Origin: JAIVJG01 sp964236735
GTDB lineage: Bacteria > Acidobacteriota > Blastocatellia > Pyrinomonadales > Pyrinomonadaceae
DNA length: 64,000 bases
Direction: 5' to 3'
NCBI GenBank assembly: GCA_964236735.1
Contig: CAXSFM010000009.1
Coordinates: 149,535-213,534, forward strand
Below, one piece after another: positions 24,530-33,544 of this stretch. How positions within the stretch are numbered: the stretch's first letter is position 1; each line of letters begins with the position of its first letter. The notes under the pieces are model-generated. The model was not told the DNA's origin. It made no database searches and saw only the letters and a list, made by a program, of their open reading frames with translations. A program made the position numbers and the translations under genes.

Positions 24530-27500
24530 TCAGCCGCTCAAGCTGCGGCGTGTGAATGGCGAAGCAGACGCGCTCCGCGTCGCGCGCTCTGGTAAGCTTC
24601 TCCAAATCCTCAACGCCGTTTCGATTTCTTCGACGGGAGCGAGTTGATTGCCGCTCTGTGCGCCGGAGAAACGCTGGCGATATTCGGCGGACTCGATAAA
24701 TCCTCGAACCATCTCGGCGCGACGCGCGCGCGCGAGTGCGACCCCCTCGTTGCGAGCGTCCTCGCCGGGTTGCGTGAACGAGTTTATCTTCGCCAGCCAG
24801 AAATCGTAGCCGTTGAAGTTGTTGTCGGGCGCGTCGTCCGGGTTGCGGCGCAGGTAGCCGTAGTACTGCATGAGCACGAAGGCCGCGTTGTACTGCGCGT
24901 TGAAGACCGAACCCGATTCGACGACGCTTCTGAGCGCGGCGGCGCGTCCCGCTGTGTCGCCCGTGCCGTAGGCTGTGACGGCTGCGTTGCGCTCGCTCTG
25001 TGTGGGCGTCGCCGCAGCGTTCAGGAAGAGCGCATCAACGTAAGCGTTGGCAGATTGTCCCTGCGGAAACAGGGCGATGAACTCCGTGCGCGTGACGAAG
25101 TCTGCGAGATAGTTCTGCCGGTTGGCGTCAAGTTGTTGCTGGAAACCCGTCTGCCCGACGATGACGCCCTCCGCAATCTCGCGCTGGTCGCGCAGGAAGA
25201 CCGCATAGCGCGGGTTGCTCTTCAAGTTTCCGAACGCGGCTTTGTTCGCGCGAATCACGAAATAGCCCGTCTGCTGAAATTCGAGGGAGAGGAAGAAAGC
25301 CGTCGAAACATCAACGCGCTTCGCCGTGCGGCACTGCGCGTCCGCGCCACACGCCTCGATTTGCTGCGTCCAGAATTCCACGCCCGCCACATCGCCCTGA
25401 CGATAGAGGAAGTCGTGATACTGCTGATTGACGAAGGTGCGCGCATCGTCAATCGGATTGGCGGAAGTCTCCGGCACGTTGTCCATGATAGTGAGCATGG
25501 CTGTGTTCGGCGTGCCGAGCGCCGCGCCGCCTGTCGGATGTTGAAGGACGAGCGTGGCGAACTCCGTGCCTTCCGTGTAGCCATCGTCGTTGATGAGCAC
25601 TTCGAATGATTTCTCTATCTCGCCGGCGGCGAAGGAGAGATGCCCGACGACGAAGGTGTAGTCGCCCTTCTGTTTCGCCGTGCCGTCTTCGCTCGTGATG
25701 TCAACGGCGACAGGCGATGTAGTTGGCCCTGTCCGCCGGACGCGCACGGTGACGGAAGTGACGCCTTCAACGACGGCGTATGTCGGCGAGTCGAACTGTA
25801 GCGTCGGCACGTTCGGGTCAGGCGTCGGCGTCGAAACTGGTGTCGGCGTCGGAGTCGGGGTTGGCGTAGGCGTCGGTGTTGAAGTAGGCGACGGCGTAGG
25901 TGTCGCCGTTGGAGTGGGCGTCGGTGTTGGAGTCGGCGTAGCTGTCGGCGTCGGTGTCGCCGTAGGTGTAGGTGTGGGAGTGGGCATCGGCGCGGCGGGG
26001 TTCAACTCGAACGCGCCGATGTCTGTGTTGTCGCCACCGGTGGCGGGAGCGACTTTCGGGTTGTCGAAGGTACGCACAAAGCCCGCGCCGCGCCCGTCTG
26101 TGGTGAGCGCGCCGCCGATGCCGTTGGCAGTGCCCTTGTCAATCGCGGGGCTGTTCGCGAGCAGCGCGATGGTCAGGGTCGGGCCGCCGTTGTTCTGCAA
26201 GCCCGCCGGGTCAAGTCGCGGGTCGAGAGGCGCGGTGGTCGTGCCCTTCTGGTCTGTGGACTGCGTAAAGCCGGTCGCCGTGCCGCTCTTGCCGACGAGG
26301 TTGAAGCCGCCGGAGATGAAATCGCCGCCCACGTCGCTGTCGGTGGTGCTGCCGAACGTGCCGTTTAAGGCGATGATGCTGCTCTTGACGGAGTATGTGC
26401 TTTGCAGCCCACCGAAGAAAAATCTGGCGATGCCGCCGCCTTCGTTACTGCTGATCGTGCTGTTGGTGACGTTCAGCGTGACGCTCGCTCTCATCAGTAT
26501 GCCCGCGCCGTCGGGGTTGCTCGTGTCGTCGCTCAGCTTCTTGTTGTTGCTGATCGTGCTGTTAGTGACATTCAGCGTGCCGATGGTATAGGTGTTGTTG
26601 CCGTTCGGCTCGAAGAGTATGCCGCCTGACTTATTGCCGCTGATCGTGCTGTTGCCGACACTGGTGTTGACACTAAAATTTTGATTGGAGGGAGAGCCTT
26701 TCACGGACAACCCGGAAGACTCGCTATCTTTGAGCGTGCTGCCAGTGATGTTCAACTGCCCATCAGCATGATAGATACCTCCGCCCGACGTGCTGGCCGA
26801 GTTGCCGCCGAAGGCGCTGCCGGTGATGTTCATCACGAAGGGAATTATTGTGCTACCCGTGCCGAACGTTCCTCCGGTCGCTAAGTACGCGCCGCCGCCG
26901 AGGGCTGCGCCGTTGCCGTTGAAGCTGCTGCCATTGATGCTCATGTCGGGCGGCGAGTTGGCGGGGAAGCCGACGCCCAACACGTAGAAGACGCCGCCGC
27001 CGTTGTTAATGGCGACGTTGCCGTTGAACGTGCTGCCGCCGACGCTCAACTCGGTCTTGTTGTGAATACCGCCGCCGGAGTCTCCGGCGAGGTTGTTGTT
27101 GAAGACGGAATTGGTGACGAGCGTCTTCATGCCGCCGGCAGCTCCGGTCGCTTCCGTGATAGCTCCGCCGTTGCCGCTCGCGAAGTTATCATTGAACGTG
27201 CTGCCCGCGACGCTCAGGCTGCTGGCCGAAATCGCGCCGCCGCCGCCGTTCGCGAAGTCGTGATTGAAGACGCTGCCCGCAACCGTGACCGCGCCGCCGC
27301 CGCTCGCGATGCCGCCGCCGTCGCCCTGGGCGAAGTCGTCGTCAAGCTTGCAGCCCGTGATGTTGAGCGGGGTGATGGCGTCGTCTCTGATGCCGCCGCC
27401 GTCGCCCGTCGTGAAGCCGTTGCTGATGGTCAAGCCGGAGACGTTGACGACGCGCCCGCCAAAGTTGCTCGCGATGTTAAGCACGCGGTAGAAGCCGCCT

Positions 27501-29179
27501 GCGCTGCGACGCACCGTGAGTTTGTCCGCGCCGGGGCCGTTGAGGTTGAGTGTGCCGACGATGTCGGGCAGCGCGCGGCTCAGGTTGATGGCGTAGCTGC
27601 CGGTCGCGACGTTGTAACCGGGGTCGGTCATGGGGATGTCGAAGTTGATCGTCTGCGGCTGGTCGCTGCCCTGCGCCTTCATCTCTGTGAGCGCGGCGCG
27701 CAAACTACACTGCGAGCCCGCCGCGTTCGCATCCGCGTCGCATGCGAGGTCGCCGGGTTGCGCGTCGTCGGCATCGCTCGTCGTGTTGACGACGAGCGCG
27801 AGTTGCGTGCTGTTGCAGAGCGGGCGTTCGATTGCGCCGGTGTCCGTGCCGTCGCCGCCGGCGGCGTTTGCCGTGTCGGGGTCGTCAATGGTGCGCGGGA
27901 AGCCTGCGCCGCGCACGTCCGTCGTCAGCCCGTTGCTCTTTCCCTTGTCGAACGCCGGGCTGCCGCAACTCGGCTGCACGTTGGGCACACTGATGCCGCG
28001 AAACGTGATCGGCTGCGCGTCGAACGATGGCGCGACGTTTTTCTGATCAGTGGGCTGGTCGAAGCCCGTACTCGTGCCCGAAACGCCGATCAGGTTATAG
28101 CCCTGAGAAGTGAAAGCCCCGTACACGTCGAGCTTATTACCGGCGATGATCGTGCTGACAACGGTCGCGCTGCCCCCCGTTTCGTTATCTATGCCCGCGA
28201 TGAACGGCCCTCCTTCTACAGTGTTCCCACTGATGGTTGAGTTGCCGACGCTCAACGTGCCGCCGTTGACAATGCCGCTCCCCGTGTTGCCGGAGACGAG
28301 GCTGTTGCTGACGCTCATCGTGCCGTTGTTGAGCATGCCTCCGCCGTAGGATTGAATGCTGTCGCCGTTGAAAGCGATTATGCTGTTAGTGATCTGCGCC
28401 GCGCCCGTGGTGGGGGACGACCCGCCGCTGATCAACGTGGCGAGTCCTGCGCCGTTATAGTTGGATAGGTTATACGTGATCGCGCTGTTATTGACGAAGA
28501 CCGTACCGCCGAGGACGGCGATCCCGCCGCCGCTCCCGTTGATCACGGTATTATTCGTGATGATACAGTTTTCGACATGGACAGAGCCGGGACTCAAAGC
28601 GCTGCCGGCTAGCTTGGCGATGCCGCCGCCGCTCTCATTTGAGACGATGCCGCCGCTGATAGTAAGGCCGGAAAAATCCACCTCGCCCGTCGCCGTCACA
28701 TTGAAGATGCGGAAGAGAGCGCTCACGCTGCGGATCACCCTCAGCTTGTCCGCGCCGGGGCCTGTGAGGGCGACGGCGGTACTCAGGTCTGGGAGCGCGC
28801 TCAACAGTTTGATCGTGCATTTGCCCGTCGCCGCATCGCAGTCCGGCTGGCTCGTGGGGATATTGAACGTGATCCGGTCGTCGCCCGCGCGCGAGTTCGC
28901 GAGTTGAATCGCCGCGCGCAAAGAACACTGGTCGCTCGCTGCCGCTCCTACCACCGCGAGACCCGCCTCGCAACCAGCGCTCAAGTTGCCGTCGTCACTC
29001 GTCGTGTTGACCACAATCAACTGATTCAACACGGGCGGCGCGGCGAACTGCGGCACAGGCATCGCACTTTGCGGCGCGGCGAAGGCGGCGGACGGCACGG
29101 ACAAGAGGACGACGAGCGCGAGGCTTAACGCTTGCGCGCGAGTTTGGCGAGACGTTGCGAGCGACTGATTGGATTTCAT
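24530..29179 (-). CDS. Giant surface protein: two CSLREA domains, beta-helices, Calx-beta, DUF4214
   Basis: A 1,549-residue exported protein. Domain order: signal peptide (residues 1-34), a first CSLREA-type segment near 55-95 (VVNTTSDD then CSLRAAIQLANS), a beta-helix of Asn/Gly/Ser-rich turns (NSTISGN-type repeats) to about 450, a second CSLREA segment near 460-505, a longer beta-helix to about 1055, a Pro/Thr linker at about 1061-1121, a Calx-beta domain at about 1125-1230 (ISTEDGTAKQKGDY-like), and a DUF4214 domain at about 1245-1500 (FVNQQYHDFLYRQGD). This architecture is characteristic of Acidobacteriota surface adhesin-like proteins. The ATG follows AAAGGTGA by 8 bases. A weak match to the regional ECF promoter motif lies upstream at 29308-29335, and a terminator follows. 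The ligand is unknown. Confidence 0.88.
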   Translation of the reverse strand: MKSNQSLATSRQTRAQALSLALVVLLSVPSAAFAAPQSAMPVPQFAAPPVLNQLIVVNTTSDDGNLSAGCEAGLAVVGAAASDQCSLRAAIQLANSRAGDDRITFNIPTSQPDCDAATGKCTIKLLSALPDLSTAVALTGPGADKLRVIRSVSALFRIFNVTATGEVDFSGLTISGGIVSNESGGGIAKLAGSALSPGSVHVENCIITNNTVINGSGGGIAVLGGTVFVNNSAITYNLSNYNGAGLATLISGGSSPTTGAAQITNSIIAFNGDSIQSYGGGMLNNGTMSVSNSLVSGNTGSGIVNGGTLSVGNSTISGNTVEGGPFIAGIDNETGGSATVVSTIIAGNKLDVYGAFTSQGYNLIGVSGTSTGFDQPTDQKNVAPSFDAQPITFRGISVPNVQPSCGSPAFDKGKSNGLTTDVRGAGFPRTIDDPDTANAAGGDGTDTGAIERPLCNSTQLALVVNTTSDADDAQPGDLACDADANAAGSQCSLRAALTEMKAQGSDQPQTINFDIPMTDPGYNVATGSYAINLSRALPDIVGTLNLNGPGADKLTVRRSAGGFYRVLNIASNFGGRVVNVSGLTISNGFTTGDGGGIRDDAITPLNITGCKLDDDFAQGDGGGIASGGGAVTVAGSVFNHDFANGGGGAISASSLSVAGSTFNDNFASGNGGAITEATGAAGGMKTLVTNSVFNNNLAGDSGGGIHNKTELSVGGSTFNGNVAINNGGGVFYVLGVGFPANSPPDMSINGSSFNGNGAALGGGAYLATGGTFGTGSTIIPFVMNITGSAFGGNSASTSGGGIYHADGQLNITGSTLKDSESSGLSVKGSPSNQNFSVNTSVGNSTISGNKSGGILFEPNGNNTYTIGTLNVTNSTISNNKKLSDDTSNPDGAGILMRASVTLNVTNSTISSNEGGGIARFFFGGLQSTYSVKSSIIALNGTFGSTTDSDVGGDFISGGFNLVGKSGTATGFTQSTDQKGTTTAPLDPRLDPAGLQNNGGPTLTIALLANSPAIDKGTANGIGGALTTDGRGAGFVRTFDNPKVAPATGGDNTDIGAFELNPAAPMPTPTPTPTATPTPTATPTPTPTPTPTATPTPSPTSTPTPTPTPTPTPTPVSTPTPDPNVPTLQFDSPTYAVVEGVTSVTVRVRRTGPTTSPVAVDITSEDGTAKQKGDYTFVVGHLSFAAGEIEKSFEVLINDDGYTEGTEFATLVLQHPTGGAALGTPNTAMLTIMDNVPETSANPIDDARTFVNQQYHDFLYRQGDVAGVEFWTQQIEACGADAQCRTAKRVDVSTAFFLSLEFQQTGYFVIRANKAAFGNLKSNPRYAVFLRDQREIAEGVIVGQTGFQQQLDANRQNYLADFVTRTEFIALFPQGQSANAYVDALFLNAAATPTQSERNAAVTAYGTGDTAGRAAALRSVVESGSVFNAQYNAAFVLMQYYGYLRRNPDDAPDNNFNGYDFWLAKINSFTQPGEDARNEGVALARARRAEMVRGFIESAEYRQRFSGAQSGNQLAPVEEIETALRIWRSLPERATRSASASPFTRRSLSG
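25815..25995. repeat. Low-complexity coding tandem repeat (Pro/Thr linker)
   Basis: About 180 bases of near-hexameric GGCGTC/GGTGTT-like repeats encode the PTPTPTATPT linker of the surface protein on the - strand. The antisense frame yields a Val/Gly repeat that is not a gene. Length is likely to vary between strains by slippage. Confidence 0.85.
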
Positions 29180-29307
29180 TTCAATTCACCTTTGACGATA
29201 GGAAATGCTGCGACCCTGAAGCGGCGCGCGGCAGGTTGAAATTGATGTGACGCGCGGCGGCGGCGCGACGACGATGCGCCGTTTTCAACTGCGGGCTTTC
29301 GTTCTAA

Positions 29308-29335
29308 TTAAGACGATTCGTAAAAAATTATTTTC
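29308..29335 (-). promoter_or_regulatory. Weak ECF-type promoter motif upstream of the CSLREA surface protein
   Basis: On the - strand GAAAAT (29330-29335) and GTCTTAA (29308-29314) are 15 bases apart, about 130 bases upstream of the ATG. It resembles the TGAAAT-N14-GTCTTA motif of the region, but the -35 and spacing deviate. Confidence 0.4.
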
Positions 29336-29393
29336 GCCGCCCGCCTGACATGCGCGAAGCGTGTTGCGTGTGCCCAGCCGGGCGACGACGATC

Positions 29394-30404
29394 CTAAATC
29401 TGGCCGACGGGAGTGATGACGCCTGTTGTGTCGCTGGTGCGGTTGCCGCGAGCGCGGTTATTGCCGAAGCTCTCAAAGATGGAGCCGCCGTTTTGACCGA
29501 AGCCGGTTGCGTTGTCGGTCGCCACAGAGTTTGCGACGCGCACCGTCGCCGGCACGCTGATGCCGCTACTGGCATACACGCCCGTGTCGCCGTTTCCCGT
29601 GGCGACGCAACTATCCAGCAACATGGCCGTCGGTGATGAGGTGGCTCCCGCGTCGAAGCCGTGTCGTCCGTTGTTCGCCGCCGTGCTGCGGCTGATCGTC
29701 GCGCTGCCCCCGCTGATGAAGAATCCGTCGAGACTGTTGCCCGCCGCGATGCTATCGGAGATGGAGACTCGCGTAGCGCCGGAACTGTTAGCGACCAGCA
29801 CGCCGCTACTGCTGTTGTTCTCGGCGCGGATGTGGTCGAGCGTGGCTTGAACTGTGCCGCCGGAAGGAGCCGACACGTAGATGCCGATGAAGCCGTTTCG
29901 CACGAGCGTATCTTTAACGAAAAGTTTTCCGGGAGCGTCAAAGAGAATGCCTCTGAAGAATCCGCTGAGGACGCAGTTCTCGACGTAGAGCGCCGCGCCG
30001 GAGTCGAAGTTGATGCCGAAATTGTTCGCGCCGTTCAAGGTCAAGCCGCGCAGCACAACCGTATCGCTTGCTCCGGCGGCGACCGTGATCGCATTGCCGC
30101 CGGAGGCGTTTTGCGTGACTGACGCCACCACTCCGGCGGGCGCGATTAGTTGCACAGACTTCGTGATCGTCACCGCGCCGTAACCGCCCGAACTGAGCGC
30201 GACGACCTCGCCGCCCGACGCCACAGCCGTCACCGCAGCATCGAAAGTGCGGCACGGTTGCGCGCGGCTACACGCGCTGTTGTCGGATGTGCCCGGCTCG
30301 GCTGAGACGAAAGTGCGTTGCGCCTGCGCGTTGGCGGCGACAGAGAAGGCCATGAAGGTGGCGGAAATAATGAGCGATTTGAAGAATAAGCGAGAAAGTT
30401 TCAT
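29394..30404 (-). CDS. Secreted right-handed beta-helix protein
   Basis: A 336-residue protein. The start is ATG 30404, with CAGGAGA 6 bases upstream, rather than the ATG at 30422. Signal peptide: KLSRLFFKSLIISATFMAF to about residue 27. The mature part opens with TFVSAEPGTSDNSACSRAQPCRTF, a pattern seen at the start of many secreted parallel beta-helix proteins, then shows repeating beta-helix rungs (VENCVLSGFFRGILFD, SISDSIAAGNSLDGFFISGG, VANSVATDNATGFGQ). No pectate-lyase catalytic residues were recognised, so it may be structural or adhesive. A good copy of the regional ECF promoter motif lies about 75 bases upstream. It ends about 215 bases before the giant surface protein and has its own start signals. 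Confidence 0.8.
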   Translation of the reverse strand: MKLSRLFFKSLIISATFMAFSVAANAQAQRTFVSAEPGTSDNSACSRAQPCRTFDAAVTAVASGGEVVALSSGGYGAVTITKSVQLIAPAGVVASVTQNASGGNAITVAAGASDTVVLRGLTLNGANNFGINFDSGAALYVENCVLSGFFRGILFDAPGKLFVKDTLVRNGFIGIYVSAPSGGTVQATLDHIRAENNSSSGVLVANSSGATRVSISDSIAAGNSLDGFFISGGSATISRSTAANNGRHGFDAGATSSPTAMLLDSCVATGNGDTGVYASSGISVPATVRVANSVATDNATGFGQNGGSIFESFGNNRARGNRTSDTTGVITPVGQI

Positions 30405-30762
30405 CTGCGTCTCCTGATTCATGCCGGCTCGCGTTTGGCTGGCGCGCGGCGGCGTTGATTTTGGTCTGCTGCTTCGATAAGACGTTTCGACAAAAACATT
30501 TCACCGAAGGCTTCAAGTTTTTAAGCGCGTCTGATGAAAGGCTGACCAAGACAGCCGGAGGGCAAATGTAGTTATGTGAGTGAATCAGGCGTGACGACAG
30601 TGAGGAACGATGTAGCTCGACGTATGGAGAGACTTTCGCTGGCTGGTGTTGCGCGTGTCGAGAGGTGACGCTTGCAGTAAAGATGTAGATGGACGCTGAA
30701 GCGTCGCGCTGTGTTAGCTAAGGGCGAGCAACAACAGCGTCCATCCACGCTCTTCTGATGCG
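30405..30762. other. Intergenic region carrying an ECF-type promoter motif
   Basis: About 360 bases between two secreted-protein genes. The left part is the leader of the beta-helix gene with the motif at 30477-30503. The right part (30510-30762) holds the 3' end of the next transcript. No gene or clear terminator was recognised there. Confidence 0.6.
30477..30503 (-). promoter_or_regulatory. ECF-type promoter motif upstream of the beta-helix protein
   Basis: On the - strand TGAAAT (30498-30503), a 14-base spacer starting GTTTTT, then GTCTTAT (30477-30483). The predicted transcript would start about 65 bases before the ATG. It is identical in hexamers and spacing to the motifs at 32872 and 34407. 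Confidence 0.65.
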
Positions 30763-32004
30763 CTACGGCAACGCCGTAAAGCCTGTCAGCGGATTACCAT
30801 AAAATGCGTCGGTCTTCCACGACGCTTTGTCCCACTGGCCGTCCTGATCTCCGATGATTTGCACGGGCACGATGACGCGGTCGCTGCCGAGTTTGTTGGC
30901 CGTGGCGATGCCGTTGTCGAAGCTGCCGTCGGGTTTGACGTTGAACTTGATAGACCGCGCGAGATGATTATTCCAGAGCAGCTTGAACTCGTACTCGCCC
31001 GGATTCTTGCTCAGGTTGTAGGCCGGCCCGAACATGCCGGGAGCCTCGCCCGTCTTGTCCCAACCGCGCACATTTCCGAACGTGCAGATGACGCGCGACC
31101 ACTTCGCCTTTTGCGGCATCGAGTCGGCGACGTAGTGCGTTGTATTATTGTCCAACTCCGATTCGCAACCTGCCTTGCCCACTTCTTGATCCGCGTAATA
31201 CATCTTGCCGACTTCTTTGCCCTGATAAAACAGGTGCGGGTCGAAGTTATACGGGTCGCCGCGTATCCAGAAAGCGATATTTAGAATCGGGCGCTTCATG
31301 CCTCTCTGCGTGTCCTCATCATACAAGACGTAAGCGATGGGCAAATTCCAGTCGTGATCAATGTAATAGACCCAATGGTTGACGAACTTTCCGACCTGCG
31401 CTTCGTTGGAATGCGCCTTCAGGGCTTTAGCCTTGCCGGTAAAGAGCGTTGCATCGGCTCCGGCGAGTTCGTTTCGCATCTTGATGGCGAAACTGAAGAC
31501 GCCCGTGTAAGTCGAGGCCTTCTCTTCGGGAATGCCGTCGCGTCCGCCACACTCTGTGTGCATACGCTCACCGGGCGGAGTCTCTTTGGTGCGGCAGTCG
31601 AACTTGACGGGCGCGCTGCCGGGGATGGTGTACTCAACATAGAGCTGGCTGCCGCTCGCGACGGGGCCGTTGACGCGAAACTCCATGCTCGGCAACCAAG
31701 TCCAAGTGTCCCCGTTCTTCTTCGTATTAAAGCCATCGCTGAACGCTGTGACTTGCACAGAGTCTTTCGCGATGGTCGGATGGTCTGACTGACTGGTCGC
31801 CATCGTCGGTTTCGCATCATTGCGATTTTCCGCCGGCTCGCTCTGTGTGTTTTCCTCTGACGGCTGCTGCGCCGTCACGGTCGGCGTCGGCTGCGGTTTC
31901 GGCTTCGGGATTTTCGGAAGCTTCGGAAATTGAGCCGAGGCCGTTTGCGTGGTTAAAAATGCGACGATTAAAAACGCCAGCGTGAGTAGTGAACTCCGTT
32001 TCAT
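30763..32004 (-). CDS. Secreted hypothetical protein with Pro/Lys-rich N-terminus
   Basis: A 413-residue exported protein. The start is ATG 32004 with AAAGGAGAT about 6 bases upstream; a longer frame to 32082 is rejected. The signal peptide (MKRSSLLTLAFLIVAFLTTQTASA) is followed by a FPKLPKIPKPKPQPTP linker and a Glu/Asn/Thr-rich stretch to about residue 75. The remainder is a globular domain with several Trp residues and two conserved-looking Cys pairs (FDCRTKE with TECGG; CESELDN with VICTFG), consistent with disulfide bonds in an extracytoplasmic protein. I do not recognise the family. It follows the lipoprotein gene by about 150 bases and may share its transcript. Confidence 0.6.
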   Translation of the reverse strand: MKRSSLLTLAFLIVAFLTTQTASAQFPKLPKIPKPKPQPTPTVTAQQPSEENTQSEPAENRNDAKPTMATSQSDHPTIAKDSVQVTAFSDGFNTKKNGDTWTWLPSMEFRVNGPVASGSQLYVEYTIPGSAPVKFDCRTKETPPGERMHTECGGRDGIPEEKASTYTGVFSFAIKMRNELAGADATLFTGKAKALKAHSNEAQVGKFVNHWVYYIDHDWNLPIAYVLYDEDTQRGMKRPILNIAFWIRGDPYNFDPHLFYQGKEVGKMYYADQEVGKAGCESELDNNTTHYVADSMPQKAKWSRVICTFGNVRGWDKTGEAPGMFGPAYNLSKNPGEYEFKLLWNNHLARSIKFNVKPDGSFDNGIATANKLGSDRVIVPVQIIGDQDGQWDKASWKTDAFYGNPLTGFTALP

Positions 32005-32157
32005 CTTCAATATCTCCTTTGCTTCAATTGCTTTAACATCCGTTTGACTCGTCGGTAGCTGATGGGGCGAGCCGTTAGCCATTTGCGACTACGTTCAACG
32101 CCTGCCTTACCTCTCGGCGTCAACCAGTCACTCTCCGACCGTATGCCCCATCGAGCT

Positions 32158-32745
32158 TCAACGCATCGCCCTCCAGGGCTTAGGGAAGATGCGCCAGTTG
32201 CCGTTGACGTAGGCGAAGCCATCGAAGGACATGCCGAGGTCGTGTCCCGGCTCGACGAAATCGGCGCGATAGAACGTGACGCCGGGTTTGAGTTGCGCGC
32301 CGACATCCTTCCAGCCTCCGGCGAATCCCGTCGCGCCGCCCGTCCCGCTCATCAATTCCTCGCTGGTGGCGTGCTTGACGAGCACTTGCGTCTGCCCCGC
32401 TTTCGGGGTCAGCACCAACTGCCCGCCGTCCCAGGCCGGGCCGTAAACGGCATCAGCCTTGGCCGCCAGATCGGGCATGAAGACGGCATCGTAATCGGCC
32501 TTCGTCGGGCGGAGCGTCTTACTCAACGTGGGGAGATCAGCGCCGGGCTTGGCGAACTCCGCGAGCAAGGCCTTCACGCCGTCTTCTGTGCCGGGATAAG
32601 CCGACTTCGTGGATGAAGTCGTGCTGCCTGAAGACGTGCTACTGCCGCCGGTCGAATTGTTTACGCCGCCGCCCCCACAAGCGAGGACGGCGCAGACGAG
32701 CGCCGCCGCCGCGAGAAATCTTGCATCGAGAATCTTTGACCACAT
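32158..32745 (-). CDS. Small lipoprotein of unknown function
   Basis: A 195-residue predicted lipoprotein. The lipobox is ALVCAVLACGGGG, with the lipidated Cys near residue 23, followed by a Ser/Thr/Gly-rich tether (NSTGGSSTSSGSTTSS). The globular part contains WDGGQLVLTPKAG and FAYVNGNWRIFPKPW, the latter reminiscent of small periplasmic folds, but no family is recognised. ATG 32745 is chosen because AGGAGG lies 10 bases upstream; the ATG at 32754 would be almost on top of it. A very good ECF-type promoter motif lies about 125 bases upstream. Confidence 0.65.
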   Translation of the reverse strand: MWSKILDARFLAAAALVCAVLACGGGGVNNSTGGSSTSSGSTTSSTKSAYPGTEDGVKALLAEFAKPGADLPTLSKTLRPTKADYDAVFMPDLAAKADAVYGPAWDGGQLVLTPKAGQTQVLVKHATSEELMSGTGGATGFAGGWKDVGAQLKPGVTFYRADFVEPGHDLGMSFDGFAYVNGNWRIFPKPWRAMR

Positions 32746-32871
32746 AACCGACATTCCTCCTGATGAAATGGTTTAATCTTTCCATGCTTTCCGGTCGGCG
32801 GCGGCGATCTTCATTGCCGAGCGCACGCTGACGGAAAACCAAACGTTGAGGTTAGCTGTCGTCTCAACTCA

Positions 32872-32898
32872 ATAAGACATTTGACGAAAAACATTTCA
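32872..32898 (-). promoter_or_regulatory. ECF-type promoter motif upstream of the lipoprotein
   Basis: On the - strand TGAAAT (32893-32898), a 14-base spacer starting GTTTTT, then GTCTTAT (32872-32878). Same hexamers and spacing as at 30477 and 34407. Confidence 0.65.
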
Positions 32899-32984
32899 GT
32901 GAGGCGCGAAGCGTTGGGCGACACGGGCGCGGCGCGGGTTCAAAAAAAAGATGATGATATATCATCAAGTGTCATTGTCATTCA

Positions 32985-33326
32985 CTATTCTCGTTCGCTT
33001 TCGTCCGCTTCCGCCCATTTCGGCAAACCGCAATTCGCGCATTGTCGAGCGAGCAAGTTGTACATCAATGAGTATTGCCACGCGGGAGTTCGGAAGAAAG
33101 TCTTTTGACATCTCGGACACTTCCAATAGCTTCTATAATAGCCGATGACATTCAGGGCGAATCCCGCCCCGGCAACTACAAATAGATACACATAAAACAG
33201 CGCAGCGGAATGTGAGGAGACGGCGAGAGGCAAGCCCACCGCTAATGCCAGAACAAAAACTAACTGGGCAAGCCAATAGACACGGCTTCGTATTTTGTAA
33301 TCATGCCACTGCTGTTGATATGACAT
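32985..33326 (-). CDS. Small membrane protein with C-terminal zinc ribbon
   Basis: A 113-residue protein starting at ATG 33326 (a TTG at 33380 is the alternative). Two hydrophobic segments near residues 17-35 and 40-60 are followed by a zinc-ribbon pair, KCPRCQKTFF and QCANCGLPKW, near residues 70 and 96. The four Cys are spaced as in treble-clef or rubredoxin-like knuckles. It lies downstream of another membrane protein gene on the same strand. A role in membrane-associated binding is plausible, but no family name is justified. Confidence 0.55.
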   Translation of the reverse strand: MSYQQQWHDYKIRSRVYWLAQLVFVLALAVGLPLAVSSHSAALFYVYLFVVAGAGFALNVIGYYRSYWKCPRCQKTFFRTPAWQYSLMYNLLARQCANCGLPKWAEADESERE

Positions 33327-33360
33327 TTTTGCTGTTTGTCCTACGTCTCTCGTTGAAGAT

Positions 33361-33528
33361 TCAATTCCTGCCTTTTTCAATCGCTCTCTTCAAAGCTTCC
33401 AGCCGCTTCGTCATGTCGCGCGCGAAAATCAATTCCAGGATCGGGTCGAGCATGAATCTCAGCGGTGCGAATTTAATCTCGACATCCTGTCGCGCTCGTT
33501 CCTCATCACGCACAACGAATAAACTCAA
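33361..33528 (-). pseudogene. Possible gene remnant between two membrane-protein genes
   Basis: In the gap between the 34345 and 33326 genes, one - strand frame encodes about 55 residues from a TTG, including VVRDEERARQDVEIKF, MLDPILELIF and RDMTKRLEALKRAIEKG, ending at TGA 33361-33363. The amphipathic C-terminal helix resembles the end of SRPBCC/polyketide-cyclase-like proteins. There is no good start codon, and a TGA blocks extension upstream. It could be the decayed 3' end of a gene or a short translated peptide. Confidence 0.3.
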
Positions 33529-33544
33529 TTGTTGGCCGCGTGAT

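Noticed and set aside
25815..25995. Tandem repeats considered as a CRISPR array
   Set aside because: Units are about 6 bases without spacers and encode a PT linker in a long gene.
25680..26591. + strand frame with Val/Gly repeats
   Set aside because: Shadow of the Pro/Thr linker of the - strand surface protein.
27062..28240. 392-residue + strand frame
   Set aside because: Antisense to the giant CSLREA protein; no domain or signal and biased composition.
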